A DNA stretch of 64,000 bases from Lithospermum erythrorhizon (lineage: Eukaryota; Streptophyta; Magnoliopsida; Boraginales; Boraginaceae). Below, piece after piece: positions 11,880-23,338 of the stretch; position 1 is the first letter of the stretch; every line of letters begins with the position of its first letter. Below the pieces are notes generated by a model that saw only the letters and a list, made by a program, of their open reading frames with translations, was not told where the DNA came from and ran no database searches. Made by a program: the position numbers and the translations under genes. The stretch spans positions 43,708 to 107,707 of the forward strand of contig JADFUC010002233.1 of NCBI GenBank assembly GCA_019722365.1. Direction: 5' to 3'.

Positions 11880-12660
11880 TCATCCTACTCTAAGTCCTTT
11901 GATTTCCCTTTCTCGATTACATCGGCTAACCCATTGCCTTCCACAGAGTGGTACTCGATAGTCGAAATCATAATCAACGATGAACTTCAATCCGCCTCAT
12001 CTGCCTCAGAATTCAAATCTCTGCGTCGGTAAGATACTTCAAACTCTTATGATCGGTAAGCATCGGCATTTGGCAATGCGGATAGTGTCTCCCGAACTTC
12101 AACGCCAAAGACTATCTCCAGCCCAGCTCGAATCATGGAATTCGGATAGTTCTTCTCAAGCTGTCGGGAAGCATAGGCAATCACCTTCCCATTGCGTGAG
12201 AACACACCCCAATCACGATGCGAGCGTCAATTTTCATAAATCACGTAGCCCTCAAACCAGACGGTATCACCAACATTGGGCGAGAGTCAGCTTCTCCTTT
12301 AATACCTACAAACGATCCTCATGATCATCATCCCGAATAAAAGCGGAACCCGCACTACGGTCAACTTTGAGAATTGATGGCGTCGCGATCAGGAAAAGTC
12401 ATGATGAATCTCTGTAATAACCCGTAGCTTGAAACTCCAAACCTCGGTCGCGTAGGGCAGCTTTGGTATTGAGCCTCACCTTGTGGATCCAGCACAAAAT
12501 ACCTCGCCGAATAACTGACCGAGGAGGTGCGCTTCGCCAGCGGAACTCACGTTTGGAAACTTGGCATACAGTAGTGCTTTATGCCGAGGTCCTCATTACA
12601 ATCACCGCAAATGCCTCTCATGCTCCTCCTCCCTACAGGAATATATCCGAATATCATTAA
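11880..12660 (-). pseudogene. Ty3/gypsy reverse transcriptase C-terminus and RNase H, broken
   Basis: Minus-strand translation in mixed frames gives the end of the RT palm/thumb near 12630-12530 (EEHERHLR, then LYAKFPKCEFRW) and then RNase H (VLVIPSGL near 12270, IAYASRQLEKNYP near 12160, LTDHKSLKYL near 12045). These are the usual RT-RNase H landmarks of chromoviruses. Frame changes and stops occur every few dozen bases, so no product is possible. An integrase should follow toward lower coordinates but is missing. Confidence 0.8.
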
Positions 12661-13245
12661 TGGAATACCACCAAAACTCATCCGAATACTCCGGCTTGCC
12701 CAGTTCGTGAATCCATAAAGGCCGCCGGTGCATTTTGTCGATCAAATGGCATCATTTATAAATTCATAATGTCCGTAATGAAAGGATTGGAAAGCGATTT
12801 GGAATATCCTCTCCTTTGATCTCAGCATTGATAACGGACCGCCAAATCAATCTTGAAGCGCCTTTGCATCCTTGGTGATCAAACAAATGCATCAGTGCAG
12901 GAAATGGGTATAGGTTCTTAATGGTCACTTTATTGGTACTTTATGAGTGATCTGGCATTACTCGTGAACCCGTCCTTCTTTTTCTAAACAACCTTTAGGG
13001 CGCCCTCACGGAGGAGGAATACACTCGATGCGATGAATCCTTTTTCTCCAACAACTCACATGGCGAGTCCATGATTCCTGCCAATTAGAATTTGGAGCCG
13101 TCTGTACGGTGGAAGAGAAATTGGTGCCGTACCGGGGAATAACCTCCCCCCGATAACAAATTCGATCTCCCTCTGCAATTTGGCAGCCAGGTAAGTCCTC
13201 AAGAAAAACATCCTTGAACTCTCTAACAACCTTGGCCACATCCTC
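12661..13245 (-). pseudogene. Ty3/gypsy reverse transcriptase N-terminal part, broken
   Basis: The segment 13245-13060 (minus) reads VREFKDVFLEDLPG, then an REIEFVI piece and PGTAPISLPPYR, the classic start of the gypsy RT domain just after the protease. Two open frames overlap (13006-13239 and 13056-13241), showing an indel between these motifs. The catalytic YXDD region lower down is too degraded to point to. It directly follows the protease-like segment at 13270-13530, which is the gypsy order PR-RT-RH. Confidence 0.8.
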
Positions 13246-13269
13246 TACTACGCCTCTTATCTACTCAAA

Positions 13270-13700
13270 TCAGCCACATACCCCAAAGAACCAATGCGCT
13301 TTTCCGAGATCAATCGCTTTAGCCTCAGTGCGACCTGAAAACTTCGAGCAAAATCTTTTGTCTCCCTTAAAATCGGATGTCGGTCTCCCCAAACCCACAA
13401 AAGTAATCTCCTTCCGATGGAAATCAATAACGGCATGATGTTTCCCCAACCAATCCATACCCAAGATAAGGTCAAAATAAAGCTCGAATGGAAATGCATC
13501 AGCCAGACGACAAGCCCGACCCACAAACAATCAAGGGCGGTCTACATGTACAAATCTAACCACAAGCCCGGCCTCCCTACGGGTGTCATAATCTCAAGTG
13601 GAGCAGAAAAGGCACACAACATACAGATAAGGCGAGAAATAAAAGTCGAGAAACAAAAGAATCATGTAGCCCGAATAAAAGCAACCTTTGGTATCCGTAT
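13270..13700 (-). pseudogene. Ty3/gypsy retropepsin-like domain, broken
   Basis: The minus frame 13530-13270 contains FDLILGMDWLGKHHAVIDFH, the hallmark of the retropepsin-like RVP_2 domain in plant chromoviruses, followed by a basic KEITF stretch and an FKGDK tail. The upstream half (13586-13700), which should hold the catalytic Asp, is out of frame and no D-S/T-G could be confirmed. A second frame is open across the same bases, consistent with indels. Confidence 0.8.
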
Positions 13701-13834
13701 CCACTTAGCGAAATAATGTACATGCGCGCTACACAGGGTATGTGCCTCCCCGATGAGTAACGGCGTGAATCGGCCTCGACCCGACTCACGCTCATTTCTT
13801 TACCCGCGGCGCTCCCTCACAGTCCTCGACTCCA

Positions 13835-14620
13835 TTATCCAGCCTCTCGGCCAGACCATTTCATTAGGCTCCCCACGATAGCACTACAACAATTTGGCCC
13901 ATTCTTTGATACTAGCACCTCCCCTACGGGAAGGCGGGGACACTCCTTAAGCCAAATGTCACAATTTGCTAGCATCGATAGCATAAGACCACTTTCTCCC
14001 GAAAATCCCTGCTTGCACATGCCCAATCGACATAGCGGTAACAACGGATACACTGGACCCCGGAAGGCTACTGCGGACCCCGCCCGGATCTTGCGAGGCG
14101 CCCACGTGCAGAAGAAGTAGTAACATAGCTTCGAGTGGCCCAGCCGAACCTTTGAAGTGACTCTGCCCGGAAGGCTGTGAGTAGTCCTCCTGCGAACTCA
14201 CAGAGCTAGATGGCCTACCGGAAAGAAAGTCTCGAATTCGACTCATACCGATCCGCTTTCGCCTGCAGGCTGCCAACTCCATTTCCGTCTTGAGTACGCA
14301 TTCCTCACGGCATGGAAACTAGTAAATCCATCGGTGAGATTTGGTGGCGTATACCACAGCGTCGAGCCATCCTTGAATCTAGTCCTCTTAGCCTGCAACG
14401 GATAAACATGAGGAAGTAGTCGGCGGATCGGCTGAAGCATCTCATCGCCTCCAACGACCTCGAACCACGAGTCAACAAAATCGGCTCTCAGGCCGCCATC
14501 TGGGTTTCTAGCGTAAATTCTCCGGAAGAGCTCGACAAATCGCTCCCGGGACACGGCCCAGACCTCCCATACCGTAGTGGAGGCGTTGTTTCGGAGTTCT
14601 CCAGCAGTCAGGCACCTTGT
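13835..14620 (-). pseudogene. Ty3/gypsy gag remnant with degraded CCHC knuckle
   Basis: From about 14600 downward the minus strand reads a retrotransposon Gag core (ELRNNAS, then FVELF or FVD-like words, then HVYP, AKRTRFKDG and FTSFHAV) in one frame with small local disruptions. Near 14045-13990 a motif ending IGHVQAG is the tail of a zinc knuckle whose cysteines are shifted out of frame. The upper end is cut by the Cassandra element at 14634, so the Gag N-terminus is lost. The longer ORF 14243-14719 is a chance fusion: its first ~30 codons come from antisense Cassandra LTR. Confidence 0.75.
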
Positions 14621-14633
14621 GAAGTCTATAAGT

Positions 14634-14948
14634 AGCAACCGCATAAGAAATATGTATGTGTGTGTGTGTGTGTGTGGTGTAATGATATGTTTGATAAGAT
14701 TTGATTGGGTACTACTCATGCTCGCCCAAAGATCGTCTTAACTTTTCGGAGAAACTCGTCACCTTAGGCTAAATTTGTTAAGTGTCTTGACTTGGGGTAG
14801 TCAGGATGGGTGACCATTGGGAAGTTTCGATTGCTTACGTAGTCGGGGCAAGCGTCTTGCGGAAAGGAACGCCGTGGTAGTTTGTGAGGCGGAGTCCATC
14901 AAATCTAATGCTTGTCTGAGCTTACGGTGAGCCGGGCGGGCGTGCAAA
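14634..14948 (+). repeat. Cassandra 5' LTR
   Basis: Begins near CTATAAGTAGCAACC and contains a (GT)n tract at 14655-14676 not kept in the other LTR. It then has the 5S-like region (about 14740-14830), the shared TCCATCAAATCTAAT at about 14895, and ends before the primer-binding-like site. The start is set from the 505-bp offset to the 3' LTR and may be off by ten bases. Confidence 0.8.
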
Positions 14949-14964
14949 TAGTATCGAGGAAGCA
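14949..14964 (+). other. Cassandra primer-binding-like site
   Basis: TAGTATCGAGGAAGC directly follows the 5' LTR. It is close to the TGGTATCAGAGC complement of initiator methionyl tRNA used by plant LTR elements, with a single-base deletion (ATCAGAG to ATCGAG) as at the Copia site near 24214. Confidence 0.6.
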
Positions 14965-15124
14965 AAGCCGTTCGGAACAAAGTGCAGGACACCTACCAGC
15001 GTAACTAAGTCTTATGCGAACAGAAGAGTCACAGGACCTCGAGGCGTGGGCCACCTCTAGAATCTCACACCGCGGATGGTGCGGTCCACGGATATGTTGT
15101 GACTTCAGCGAGGGCGTTGAGTAT

Positions 15125-15138
15125 TTAAGTGGGGGAGG
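15125..15138 (+). other. Cassandra polypurine tract
   Basis: TAAGTGGGGGAGGT lies immediately before the second LTR, which starts TGTAATACCCGACC. This is the expected place and composition for the plus-strand primer of an LTR element. Confidence 0.75.
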
Positions 15139-15448
15139 TTGTAATACCCGACCCACTGAAAATGTCATGTGTATTATTGTGGTGTGTGATATGTTTGATA
15201 AAGATTTGATTGGTACTACTCGTATCACCAAGTCGTCTTAACTTCGGAGCTTCGTCCTATAAGAACTCCGTTGTTAAATTATTGTGCTTGACACCAGGAG
15301 ACAGTGCAGGATGGGTGACCAGGAAGTTTTTTCGGTGAGCACGTGAGTGAGGACAAAACATGTTGGAAAGACCCGTGGTGGTTTGTGAGTCAGTCCATCA
15401 AATCTAATAACGTACCCGACCACGGTGAGCAGGCGGGCATTCTGAAAT
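15139..15448 (+). repeat. Cassandra 3' LTR
   Basis: Starts TGTAATACCCGACC and has a clearer 5S-like block than the 5' LTR: AAGAACTCCG, GTTAAATT, GTGCTTG and GGATGGGTGACC in order (about 15260-15320). Compared with real 5S rRNA the internal control region is altered by indels, so transcription by RNA polymerase III is uncertain. The right end is set by comparison with the 5' LTR. Confidence 0.82.
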
Positions 15449-15840
15449 CGACTCGCCGGTTATATCTGGTGATGGTACATCAAGATTAATCGAAGCTTAC
15501 AGCTGCTACGATCGAAGAAATTGATCATCAATCACTATATTTGGTCATCAAATGCTTGTAGCCCATTGTCGACATCGACCAAGGTGAATGGCTACCTTAT
15601 ATTTCTAGACTTGAGAGGTTCTCTTTGTCAGCCTTCCACGTTATCATCTAGGGGTATGCGGTAGCACAGAGACTTTATTTTTCACTCGACAAAGGAAAGC
15701 TTGATCGTTATATGAAATTAAAACATATAAACATAGACATAGTGAACAAACAAATTGATATATAAGAAGCCATAATATTCAATTATTGTTCACATAACAA
15801 GACAGATATACTAACTCATTTGAGCTGCTTGACATGACGT

Positions 15841-16500
15841 TTATGCAAGACCAATGTTCATTGCATATTCATCGTACTTTCCTAAGATAAAATTGGCTTG
15901 GTGAAGGGTGAGCTTTATTAGCCTCTTTTCTACTTTAGATACTTTGATATCACCTCTGTGGGCATATCTACAATCGAGGTAATACTTTTGGAGTACAAGC
16001 TTGGTTGTGATGTGCTCCCAAGGGGTTGTGACGAGCAATTGCACGGTATTGTCACATAACAATTTCAACTGGTCCTTGATACTCGACACATCCAAACTCA
16101 TACGAATTTCTTAATCCAGCGAGCAACTACGATGCGTCTTTGCCAGTACTCGAATTCCGTAGTAGAATGTCGGCTTCTGATTATGATGTTTAAAACTTCT
16201 CCGGGAATCTTGCTCCACCATTGAAACAAACACGTACCCAGGGCTGAGACAATAATCATCTCTGTTAGTTTGGAAGCGGCATCATTGTACCCGGTGACAA
16301 ATAAACTCTTCATCTCCGCCCCATATCGAGAATACATCTTTAGTTCTTACCGGATACTTGAGGAATGCCATGGCTGCGATCAATGGCTCTCGCTGGATTA
16401 GGTTGGTATCGGTAGTAGCACTTAGTGCATACGACACATCGGTCGTGTACTGCTTGTAACATACATGATGGACCCTATAGCGAAGCATAAGGTATGTCAC
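15841..16500 (-). pseudogene. Copia RNase H and RT C-terminus (element 2)
   Basis: Three minus-strand frames overlap: 16282-16500 (connection domain with DVSYALS and a late IWGGDEE), 16098-16337 (TEFEY in place of the usual TEAEY, ending ARWIKKFV) and 15841-16101 (KLLCDNT, then KYYLD and HRGDIKVSKVEK). Together they cover a Copia RNase H with frame changes between each block. The usual DSTTEAEYIA catalytic stretch is altered, so the domain is dead. Confidence 0.85.
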
Positions 16501-17260
16501 CCGTCTTGTTCATCTCGGCGCTAGTGGTGGGACAACGTGACTTCTTGAGTTGAACTCCGTGTCTTATGGGAGATGACCTTTCTTGGGAAATCATTCATAT
16601 TGAACCTTTGCAACACCTTATTTATATAGGTGTCCCGGAAAAGTCGATTAGCGGTTAGCGCGATCTCGATAATTTTGATTCCAAGAATGTATTGTGCCGC
16701 CCGAGTCACCGTTAAAGAAAATTTGCACTAAGATTAAGTAACTACACATTGTTACCAGCCAATTTAGTATGTCATCGACATACAAGACTATGAAGGCTAC
16801 ATAACTCCCACTCACCTTCTTGTATACACAAGATTAATAACACAACCCGTTTATGATGAATCAAAATCTTTGATCGACCCCGTCAAAACAAAAGATTCTA
16901 ACTACGGGATGCTTGCTTGAGACCATAAATGGACCTCTGTAACTTGCAAACCTTCTTAGGTCATTTGGGACATGTAAAGCCCAGAGGTTGTACCATGTAC
17001 ACGTCTTCCTCAAGTTTTATTCGGGGAAGCGATCTTTACATCCATTTTCCATATTTCATAGTCATAAATCACACAGTAGGCACAAGACTATCCAGATGGA
17101 TTTACAAAAGCGGCAATGCTGGTGAATAGGTTTAAATCATAGTCAATTCCATGAATTTTCTTGGAAACCGTTAAGCCACGAACAACAACACAGCTTATGG
17201 ACGTTCCGTCTTTGTCGTATTTCTTCTTAAATACCCATTTACGCTCGATGGGGCCAAACA
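16501..17260 (-). pseudogene. Copia reverse transcriptase (element 2)
   Basis: The minus strand reads KWVFKKKYDKDGTS near 17230-17190 (start of the RVT_2 domain), then YVDD within AFIVLYVDDI at about 16793-16764, which keeps the catalytic aspartate pair, and YILGIKI plus YINKVLQRFNM in the frame 16521-16709. Between these blocks the frame shifts repeatedly. Retention of YVDD contrasts with element 1, where it is destroyed. Confidence 0.85.
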
Positions 17261-17799
17261 CCGTTGGGTAAATCTAACAAAGGGCTCAAACCTTGTTGTT
17301 TTGAGTGCATTCGAATCCATCTCGGTTCACGTGGCTATCAACCCGGCTGCTCGGCATCTTTGCTACTCATTGCGTCCTCGTAAGAGCGGGCTCGTCACTT
17401 TCAATCGAAAGCTTCACCCATTGTGATGCGGACACTGACGATCTCGTGGATCTCTCACAGGGTTAGGTACCACCAGCCAATTTACGTGGATCAGAATTGG
17501 ATCTTTTGTAATACGAGAGGCACTAATTCTTGTGTGGTGTGTCGATCGTCTCTATACTGGAACATGTGATCCTTCATCATCTTGAGTTTTCCTTAAGATG
17601 AATTCATACGCTCCCAGCCGCCCAGGCGGATATTCCTTTTAGAATGCTCACGATCTATGACAATCTTATTCGGTGTTTCGGGGTAAAGTAGTAACCAACA
17701 TATCCTTCGGATAATCAATAAGTATAGCATCATTGAGCAGGCGCTAGTTTATCTTTGTCAATTTAGCACCATAAGGCACCTGACCTCAAATCTTGAAAA

Positions 17800-18490
17800 C
17801 CACGAGTTTATAGGGAGTTTTCTCTGCTTGATTCTAGTTGGACACATTTATTTAATGTGAGTCTTGCGCTTTGCTTGGTGCATATCCCAGGGAAACAATG
17901 CTTGGTCAGATAGACTCTGTCATTGGAACCATATGCAAAGAAAGTTCGATTCCTCCTTTCAAACCACGCCATTGTCTTTGTGGGCGTTCTTGCAGTGAGT
18001 TGTGAAACCAATATTACACTCTAAGATGATCATTGAACTTCATGCTTCGAGTATTCTCCTCCTGTCGAGGCGAAGAATCTTTATAGTCTTGTTGATTGAT
18101 TTTGTACTTCATTTTTTGAAATTCCTTGAATTTTCAGTAAGATTCATGTTTGTGTTCCATGGGGATACACATACCCGTATCTCTTTATGTCATCAGTAAA
18201 AGTAATGGAAATGCCTTTGTAACCACCTCTTGCGGATGTGTTCATTGGTCACATTACAGCCGGTGTATGATCCTTAATAAATCAACGCCTTTCATTTGTA
18301 TCCGGTGAGAAGGTCGATTTGGTCATTTTGCCTGAGTAGGCAAGATTCATACTTATCATTACATGATTCATAATCGAAACAGCCAGTATTCGCTTAGTGA
18401 AGTTTCTTGATGCGGTTCTCGTTTATGTGACAAAATCTGCCAATGCCATAGGTATGCGGGATTTAAGTCGTTAGGCTTATTCCTTTTTAA
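17800..18490 (-). pseudogene. Copia integrase fragments (element 2)
   Basis: Near 18450-18400 the minus strand gives a LWH-like word and RIKKLH, the HHCC zinc-binding region, then a YESCL-like word at about 18340. At 18011-17808 it gives QLTARTP, FERRNRT and later LTLN, the end of the integrase catalytic core around its glutamate. The order and strand agree with the reverse transcriptase at lower coordinates. Only pieces are in frame. Confidence 0.7.
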
Positions 18491-19399
18491 GATTAATGTT
18501 ATATTTAACAAATAGATGTGTCTAAAATATATAGACCATTTTGGAGAGAGATCACGTTACCATTATATTATACCATTCTTGGAGATTACAAATGTATTGG
18601 GATCGGTTGAAATGAAAAACCCTTCATTGTTCCAAGCGAAGCGGAAATAATATTCACCTTTAATAAGCAGTACATAGTAAACATTGTTCAAATTTAAACT
18701 AGGCCCATGGTAAAATTTAAACTAATGGATCCCTACTATTTAGAAATGACATCTGTTATTCACTTGCAGATCAGACTCCTCTTTCGGGTCTTACATCCTT
18801 TTCCTTCACTGCCATTCGACAAATGTGAGAACCCAGTGATGTCAGAAATTGCCACGAAGTAGAATTAGAATTTACTAAACTTCAATAACATAAATACCTT
18901 TAGTTTGGTGATTATTAAACCCGTTTTTCTATCTTCGTTGAATTTCAGCATGCCACTTTCCGGTGACCATGAGTTTTAAATCTTGGCGGAATATCTTACT
19001 AAAAGATACCTTTCCATTTCTTACGTCTTTAGGCGCTTATTGCTAGAAACAACGATAGGAGAAGTAGAAAGTCTTTTGTTAAATACCGAAATTCATTAAC
19101 CGGCCAATGGTAATTTGTTTATATACGATGAGCTTGATCGACCTTATACTGCTATAACCTTTGATGCACTTAGACATATGCTTGGTTGAAATTGATCTCA
19201 TGGGGATGAAAAACTCTAATTAAGATTTGACTTATGGGTATCGGAAAGATGCGCATCGTTTGGCTAGAATACATTAAACCCGATTCTTGCTGATCAAATT
19301 CACCGTGCTTGATTTTTGCGATCCAATGAGGAAGCCACGAAAGATTTGTATTTCTATTATTCTGGCGCTCCTGAATTTCCTCAGGAGAAACTTCCGATA

Positions 19400-20480
19400 A
19401 ATATCATGTCATGATACTATAATGACAGTTCCGTCAAGTAAGCATAACTCCCTTATTGCTTTAGAACATCTCTTTATGCAACTCCATATTCCTCGGTACA
19501 CATCCGTGTCCCAGGAAGGCCTTTTAAAGGAATTCCTTTATATAAGACATATTTGATCTCGTACAACTTGAAGACAACCTTGACTCCTTGGGACCGTGTC
19601 TCAAAATTTCCACAGTGAGTTAAAGTAGTTTAGGCGATTTTTAGGTGTCCACAAAGTAATATTTCAATTCTACAAGAATTAGTATGTAGAATAACGGTTT
19701 ACTAATCTGCTCATGTCAAACACTTAAAATAAATTGTAAAGTAATACCCGATACTCAAAATCTACAAAATGTATTAGTATACAGATCTAGTTTGGAATTT
19801 CAAGCGGCAACCACTTTGCATACATTTTGAAAGCGACATAGTAGTAGGTTAAGCCCAACCAATTATGTAACCACGTCGAAACTCTTGTGTTGCTAAGCAT
19901 TGCCTCTGAGGATGCTACCTAACAGTGTAGCCAGCTTGAGCCCTTGGTAGTGGAAATCTGATTAATTGATTAAACCAACTTATTGCTTGGTCATGAAGCA
20001 AAAGCGTTAGTGGAAATCCTTGACATGATCCGTTTACCATGCACCAAATCGCGATACCGGTACACTGCCATGCGGTGTGCTTGATGATCGTGAAAAGTTT
20101 CCACAACTTTAAAATTTGGGCAATCTGGTGCTTAAATTTTATGGTGATTCATATTATTTGATTAATTATTTAACATGTTATATAACACATACTCAAGTAA
20201 TATGCACATCATGAAAAATAAAACAAATAATACACATTTAGGAGATATATGATATGACCCTAAAAAATACAAATAATAAACCTATTACAACACTTATCAA
20301 GTGCAATCTTGTATTCTTCAGCTTTTGGAAACTTTCAGGCTGACATGGTGGAACACCATGTGATACTCGGTAGTTTATGCGTTTATTTACTTAGCGCTAA
20401 GACAACACGCGGACTTGTAAGTAAAATAAAATAAATAAAATAAAGCGACTTCGGCCGGGTCGTGTACAACAGAGATAAGC
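19400..20480 (-). pseudogene. Probable Copia gag/protease region (element 2), badly decayed
   Basis: This lies between the integrase pieces and the leader, where gag and protease must be. The only open frame is 19915-20106 (63 codons) with no firm motif. Assigned by position in the element rather than by recognised residues. Confidence 0.4.
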
Positions 20481-22019
20481 AGTTCCACATCCCCAGTGTT
20501 TAAAAAAAATCACAATTGGAGTCGTATCGATATACCCCACTTTCTATTCTCATTTTGTATATAATAAAATTGAAACACATAAATTGTCATTTAATATATT
20601 AAATAATTTTTTAGATTAAATATTTCATTAAAAGTCATTAAGCAAATTTAATGCTATTAAGTATATGAAATAAACAAGTCACAATTCATAATAAGCATGC
20701 ATGTCACTTAATAAATATCAATCAATTATATAATAAAATGCCAATAAACACTAATTATGAGATTGATATAAATGCTCTATCGATTGAAATTTTAAATCAT
20801 GATTGGCAAATCAAATAAACAACTTTCATTTTTTATTATACAAATCGAAATCGATGCATAAATATATAATTTAAATGTGATGGAAATTTAATTCAAAATT
20901 GAATCTCATAATTATATCCATGAAATTTATATAATTAAAATACATTAATTAACATATATATTTTTGTCCGATAGTTATTACAATAACTATTTCATATACA
21001 ATAAAACAATTATTAGAATAACCATTTCCTTATAATTTAACTAGAAATTATTACCATGATTATATCCTCAAATAAATACATTTATAAAAGGATAAATAAT
21101 GAAAGGGATTATTGAATTAAACTTATTATCATTAAAATTAATAATTATAATTATCATAATAATAAAATGATAATAATACACAAAAAACCGAAATTAATAA
21201 TTTAAAAGCAGTTAGGATTTTACATAGCAATAAAATCGAGGAAGAAGCGTATTGAGACGACCGGCCTCGCCCGATCTCCGGTCTTCAGACGACCCGGTGA
21301 ATCACGTCGAAGCAGCGTCAGCGGTGGCGGAAACGTCGTTGGCCGCGGGCGTACCACCAGAGGGGCCTCGCCCGAATCGCCTCGAATTTCATAAAAATTC
21401 TAGTTTTTCGAGTTTAATTCAAATATTTGGAAAAAACCGGTTGAATACCTTAAACACATAAAAAAAAATTGGCATTTTGCAGACATTCCACACAATTTTT
21501 TGAACTCAGTGGAATTTTGTGAAAAGCGATTTACAACAAGCTATACAATAAACATTCTGAAATCACAAAATTATTTTGGGACATAAACAATCCAAAAATT
21601 ATGAAATTTTTTTGAAGATAGTTTCGTCCCCTCTGAATCTGAATGAAAATTGGTGGAAATTTCAGAACACTTTAAAAGCCTCAAATCCAATAAAAATGAT
21701 TTGATTTTAATTGAAATATGTTTTAAAAATCCCTTTCAATTCATGAAACGCAAATCTAAATTCAAATCATCAAAATTAACAATATGATGAACTTGAAAAA
21801 CTTTATAAAATACATACATATCCATGAATCAATTTTCATTCACATATATTCATGAGTCCAAGAATATAATATGAAAAAGCGATATAAAAATATGTTTATA
21901 TAACAAATTATATTTAAAATGTAATGAGAAATTATACAACTTAAACATGCTTATGATGTCCCCTTTATTTGGAAAATTACCTTAACTAATTCATAATAAA
22001 CATGAACAATTGGGCCAGT
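20481..22019 (-). other. Copia element 2 leader with CG-rich patch
   Basis: AT-rich, non-coding, interrupted by a CG-rich block at 21240-21400. A comparable CG-rich block occurs at 58040-58470, also on the inner side of a minus-strand Copia LTR, so this seems to be a feature of the untranslated leader in related elements. The ORF at 21252-21461 is explained by that composition. Confidence 0.45.
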
Positions 22020-22850
22020 CGAGTAAATGTATAATAACGAATTACAAAAACATATATATAATACCAGTCCTTTGCGTATGAATACGAGAGTATACAATGC
22101 GGTGGATGTTAGCAACTTTCTTCCTCACGAATACTACGTATAATCCGCCGGCGCGCAGATGAAATACCTTGGGTTCATAAAAGCGCTTTGAGAGGCGGTT
22201 GAATATAAGCGATTAGTAGCTACTAGGAATCTTAAGAGAGAGATTGGACAAGAATTTGAGTCAAAACATTGTCAAAACCCAAAGGGAGAAAGGAGGCGGC
22301 GAGATTGTTTTGGGGAGGGATGAAATGGAAAACTTGATTTTCATTTCATCTTTCCCACTATATAAATCCTATCTTGATTTAGGTCGAATAGCTTGACTAC
22401 CGTTTGATAAATAGCTAACTTGTTAAGCCGTTAACTAACTTATTTACTAAGCAGGTAGTAAGCAACAAGTTACTAATAAACTTCCCTCGTTAAACCGTCA
22501 ATTGAAACTAACAAATTAATTGATTGTTCGGTTTTGTCGAATTTGTATTTTTTACGTTATCGATATAAAATTACCAAATTAGATTATCTGAGTTGATTTC
22601 AATCAACTCCCAATTTAACAATCTCGATTTAATTCCATACATGGAATATGACTGGAATAATATTAGTAGTATAATAATATAGTTGTGAGTATGATTATTA
22701 TATATCGGTTATCATGAATCTAGCAATCGCGTAACCACGATATTATCATAGTTCCACATTCGTAATTTACAATTACTATTTATTGAACAACTTAGTTTGA
22801 GTAATCTCGTTTAACTAAAGCCCAATAAATAAATTGTTACAATAATTATA
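22020..22850 (-). repeat. Copia family 1 LTR (5' LTR of element 2)
   Basis: The reverse complement aligns in order with the LTR at 23339: AATAATTATTGTAACAA, GTTCAATA..AGTAATTGTAA, GATAATATCG, then the ATGTATGGAATTAAA segment and GTTGATTGAAATCAACT. A TATA box (GGATTTATATAGTGGG on the minus strand) is at about 22365-22380. The first ~15-60 bases of the LTR are missing at the 22850 junction. Confidence 0.75.
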
Positions 22851-22851
22851 C

Positions 22852-22989
22852 ATGACGGGCATAATTATAGAAATCAAAATACTACGTTTCCAGCGTAATG
22901 ACCCGAGAAGATCCGATAGAACTGCGTCGGGGAACCACATAGATAGTACGGGAAGGCACGAGTCGAAAGTAGCGTTCGCTACCATCTGA
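22852..22989. other. Shared segment between the two head-to-head Copia elements
   Basis: Begins ATGACGGGCATAATTATAGA and matches 8605-8635 for about 30 bases. It connects the broken start of element 2's LTR to the reverse transcriptase fragment at 22990 and may be part of that older element. Confidence 0.35.
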
Positions 22990-23338
22990 AAGCAATGAAA
23001 AAAAAGGGCCGGTGAATGACTTTTAGCCGTAAATCGAGATCGACTTAATGTACCATAACAGTATGAGCATTGGTAGAATTACCCGAGGGGTGCGAGACCC
23101 AGTAGTGTAAATGGGTATTTAAACAAAAGCTGGATAAGAATGAAATGTCCGTGTTTATAGGCTAGATTAGTAGCCAAATGTTTCAAATAGATTCAAGGTG
23201 ATTATGATGAAACATACCGCGATTTGTAAAGTTTAAATCCATTGGGATTCTCTTAGCCATTGTTGCGTATTCACAATTCGAAATATAGCGGATGGATGCA
23301 AGCGAATTCCTAAATGAGATCTAGAAGAGAGGACATTT
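22990..23338 (+). pseudogene. Copia reverse transcriptase fragment interrupted by element 1
   Basis: The plus strand reads the N-terminal RVT_2 region: LPEGVRP-like words near 23080, KARLVAK-like near 23165, DYDET at about 23201, FKSIGILLAI at about 23230-23260 and then a degraded D-V-K-x-A-FLN block with LEE near 23330. The sequence stops at exactly the point where the family 1 LTR starts (23339). The coding orientation is the same as element 1 but this is a different copy, because element 1 carries its own RT at 27480-28250. Confidence 0.8.

Larger units (their letters stand above)
14634..15448 (+). mobile_element. Cassandra-type TRIM retrotransposon with 5S-derived LTRs
   Basis: Two direct repeats of ~310-315 bp (14634-14948 and 15139-15448), offset ~505 bp, flank ~190 bp of internal DNA. 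Each carries 5S rRNA-like sequence with an exact GGATGGGTGACC (14804-14815 and 15309-15320) and, before it, degenerate AACTCCG...GTTAA and CTTG blocks in the 5S order. A primer-binding-like site follows the first repeat and a polypurine tract precedes the second. There is no coding capacity. This is the defining structure of Cassandra, a plant terminal-repeat retrotransposon in miniature with a 5S-type internal promoter in its LTR. It separates a gypsy remnant (left) from a Copia remnant (right). Confidence 0.88.
15450..22850 (-). mobile_element. Ty1/copia retrotransposon remnant (element 2, minus strand)
   Basis: On the minus strand, from high to low coordinates: 5' LTR (22850-22020), a primer-site-like end, a long leader with a CG-rich patch (21240-21400), gag (about 20110-19400), integrase zinc finger (about 18480-18290), integrase core (about 18010-17810), reverse transcriptase (17260-16500) and RNase H (16450-15841). 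Integrase before reverse transcriptase is the Copia order. After RNase H comes a spacer (15840-15480) homologous to the one after RNase H of the plus-strand Copia at 28860-29190. No 3' LTR is present: the element is cut where Cassandra begins. Confidence 0.82.

Noticed and set aside
14243..14719. 158-codon minus-strand ORF as one gene
   Set aside because: The first ~30 codons are antisense Cassandra LTR (His-Thr from the GT repeat); the rest is gypsy gag. It is a chance fusion.
14740..14830. Functional 5S rRNA gene
   Set aside because: The 5S similarity is partial, altered by indels, and occurs twice inside direct terminal repeats with primer site and polypurine tract, so it belongs to a Cassandra element.
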